Part shown: piece by piece, positions 35,701 through 36,058 of the stretch
Position numbering within the stretch: position 1 is the first letter of the stretch
Layout: each line of letters opens with the position of its first letter
Assembly: GCA_013285995.1 (NCBI GenBank)
Contig: JABDGN010000010.1
Location: 1-36,058 of the forward strand
Direction of reading: 5' to 3'
Length of the DNA: 36,058 nucleotides
Source: Gammaproteobacteria bacterium
GTDB taxonomy: Bacteria; Pseudomonadota; Gammaproteobacteria; JABDGN01
Made by a program: the position numbers and the translations under genes
The notes under the pieces: generated by a model
Database searches by the model: none
Seen by the model: only the letters and a program-made list of their open reading frames with translations
Told to the model about the DNA's origin: nothing

Positions 35701-36058
35701 ATTTAATTTTAAATCAAAAATTACTTACCTTTAGTAAAACTTTACAAGTTACTCCTCACGATTGGGACGCAATTAGCAATTGGGATGCAAATGTTTTATG
35801 GAATCTTTTAAACTACTTCGGTATCCATGCAACCATTCTCTCTTACCTGGACAATCCCATCGTTATTTTTTACTATCAAAGATTACGCTTTGAAATTATG
35901 TGCTGCACAGGAAAAACTGAAGCAGAACTTATAGAAAGTGAAAGTGACACGGATTTTAATATTAATTCTTTATTAGGAAAACTTGTCAGAGATCAATTCA
36001 ATTGGCCAGTACTGAGTTTAATAGTCCGTGATGATGTTGATATGGAAAAGTGCATCGA
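32790..36058 (+). CDS. Giant ankyrin / proline-rich / poly(A)-polymerase-like nucleotidyltransferase protein (copy 2, cut by window end)
   Basis: The frame is open without a stop from the ATG to the window edge (1089 codons plus two bases). Its product is paralogous to copy 1 along its length: SPLHQMI near 43, IHNQFDLYD, an ankyrin repeat at 361-402 (GNTALHLAAQRGNPAILGDLL), IRNKSSLLESFI, GIFGEQFYA, a Pro-rich linker sharing GPVGPS with copy 1, and the nucleotidyltransferase start. There LLKGGCLRDLIL gives Gly966-Gly967 and Arg970-Asp971, HDWDA gives Asp991 and Asp993, and DTDFNINSLL (1053-1062, Asp1055 and Asn1059) is closer to the canonical RRDFTINAL than copy 1 is. The loop between RD and DxD is longer (19 residues). 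Both genes share the AAAATAAT context before their ATG. The rest of the domain lies outside the window. Confidence 0.82.
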   Translation, partial: MFPAYYFISHFFRVHFGVATYSDADLEKCFTAGELSLYGQNVSPLHQMIRDRRASLINVSSPTLNLNACVRLKYTYSNSVVLTTPHRVKRDKHYCRWYGLSLFYLLAEYQTDLLEQVVELKIRRTGCPFFDLNVHPTFEAPVGLRLAWRKQFDLLRIFSKLPGILDSLHFTTVVFKGSAETYLHNADIFLPCLIHNQFDLYDIFIVVFSKMPFADRKTLQIDVVPAALDVKDKSNIAGVLWQKEQFARLKKLLDLVGWSAKNLIGAELWAMGTKVSFPKGRNEIEQLLKGPDKPLPRFPVPFQQAILTDKRHQLHQAIINTDLIAVHNFTDHVKRCDAQVEREGKKSVWGQVINWCNPAQEGNTALHLAAQRGNPAILGDLLTWPGVDLDVTNRRNQAVRNVANNQVCFNLLKQYDSIKETLKHRALLMEEISERFHEPNSIQSLPIAPPMAGSGSALALPVLPTANISAGLAAPLLPSAQASFFSVPVPPMLSPVSLLNAQFETALQLNDSETLKELIMKQGFLVTQLNWLEQLRQKNVAILDLALEKLAAANFKRKPRWIEFNYHLLCLASIRNKSSLLESFIVRACWPNPDRYDFRNLDEGSPLYLALQHKSLQSAKILLTTVLQQGIFGEQFYAACFQLIFINEQSQVREQWDLLEAELLQPARSATALSGVIIFAIKCLANTAVRWSLVKEIIEQHKNNPEFMERLKQVVFTKTIRWPAEIKEIFSPSAVAELPVSKSVASPSVAPPSVNSPTVALASPSVVPPLALPAVVSATRQRVKKTARSPPTAPAPATPKQSILKSGLTYAAAVVPVKQESPIPQAPVVPPLPTAPAAMQMPAPTLPLPALVDSVGTLPVAAGPVGPSQPEQLRSASPSSSSSTPRRLSTSSGDIPLAAPTLIQPATPVRTASPTRIRPALSVPVEPTLLYPPYAVIQIMHLLTFGAFFVPGTLPLLPQHTILLKGGCLRDLILNQKLLTFSKTLQVTPHDWDAISNWDANVLWNLLNYFGIHATILSYLDNPIVIFYYQRLRFEIMCCTGKTEAELIESESDTDFNINSLLGKLVRDQFNWPVLSLIVRDDVDMEKCI

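Noticed and set aside
32790-36058. Second giant gene as a broken or frameshifted pseudogene
   Set aside because: Reading frame +3 from 32790 was followed codon by codon to the window end and stays open; the gene is only cut by the window.

Overview
The window looks like a chromosome segment of a gammaproteobacterium, most likely a host-associated member of the Legionellales/Coxiella-like group. The 23S and 5S rRNA genes are clearly gammaproteobacterial, the 23S carries an intervening sequence, the DNA is moderately AT-rich, and housekeeping genes (erpA, uvrA, spmA/spmB, an ftsN-like SPOR gene) sit beside large ankyrin-containing, proline-rich proteins with eukaryote-like motifs. The exact genus is inference.

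Layout. 1-3236: 3' part of an rRNA operon: 23S (5' end outside the window) with a stem-bounded insertion in helix 25 that encodes a small GIY-YIG nuclease, then 5S and a terminator. 3333-6468: a GIDE-domain membrane protein, a 32-residue lipoprotein, four tandem 83-bp palindromic repeats, a PLP-dependent histidine decarboxylase and a second lipoprotein. 6517-13116: a secreted alkaline-phosphatase-superfamily phosphodiesterase, a SAM methyltransferase, an FAD monooxygenase, a secreted beta-helix protein and an Ala/Pro-rich secreted protein. 13230-18329: erpA and spmA/spmB, interrupted by two accessory genes with effector-like features. One has a possible OTU-type cysteine protease region, the other has two ubiquitin-interacting-motif-like helices. 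Between them lie fused remnants of spmB and erpA, a visible recombination scar. 18434-18987: a DinJ/YafQ toxin-antitoxin pair. 19083-19159: tRNA-Arg(CCG), followed by an FtsN-like SPOR gene and uvrA. 23114-28155: a conserved unknown gene, a potassium-channel-like gene, an alpha/beta hydrolase, a PfkB sugar kinase and an APC permease. 28253-36058: two tandem paralogous giant genes, the second running off the window.

The main discovery is this last pair. Each protein has an ankyrin-like N-terminal half, a long Pro/Ala/Ser-rich linker and a C-terminal domain with the motif order of bacterial poly(A) polymerase / CCA-adding enzymes: GGxxRD, then DxD, then a D-x-x-x-N segment corresponding to RRDFTINAL, and (visible in the first) a neck-like helical part. 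This reads as a host-directed or otherwise specialised nucleotidyltransferase family that I do not recognise as described. Together with the OTU/UIM-like pair and the GIDE protein, the window suggests an organism that manipulates eukaryotic cells. No secretion signal or secretion system is visible here to prove it.

Intergenic DNA is rich in short palindromic REP-like elements of at least four families (GTAGGTCGG..., GTAGGGGCGGG..., GTCATYCCCGC..., AATCCCCC...). They are often paired in inverted orientation and nested, and in two cases they supply the stop codon of the neighbouring gene.
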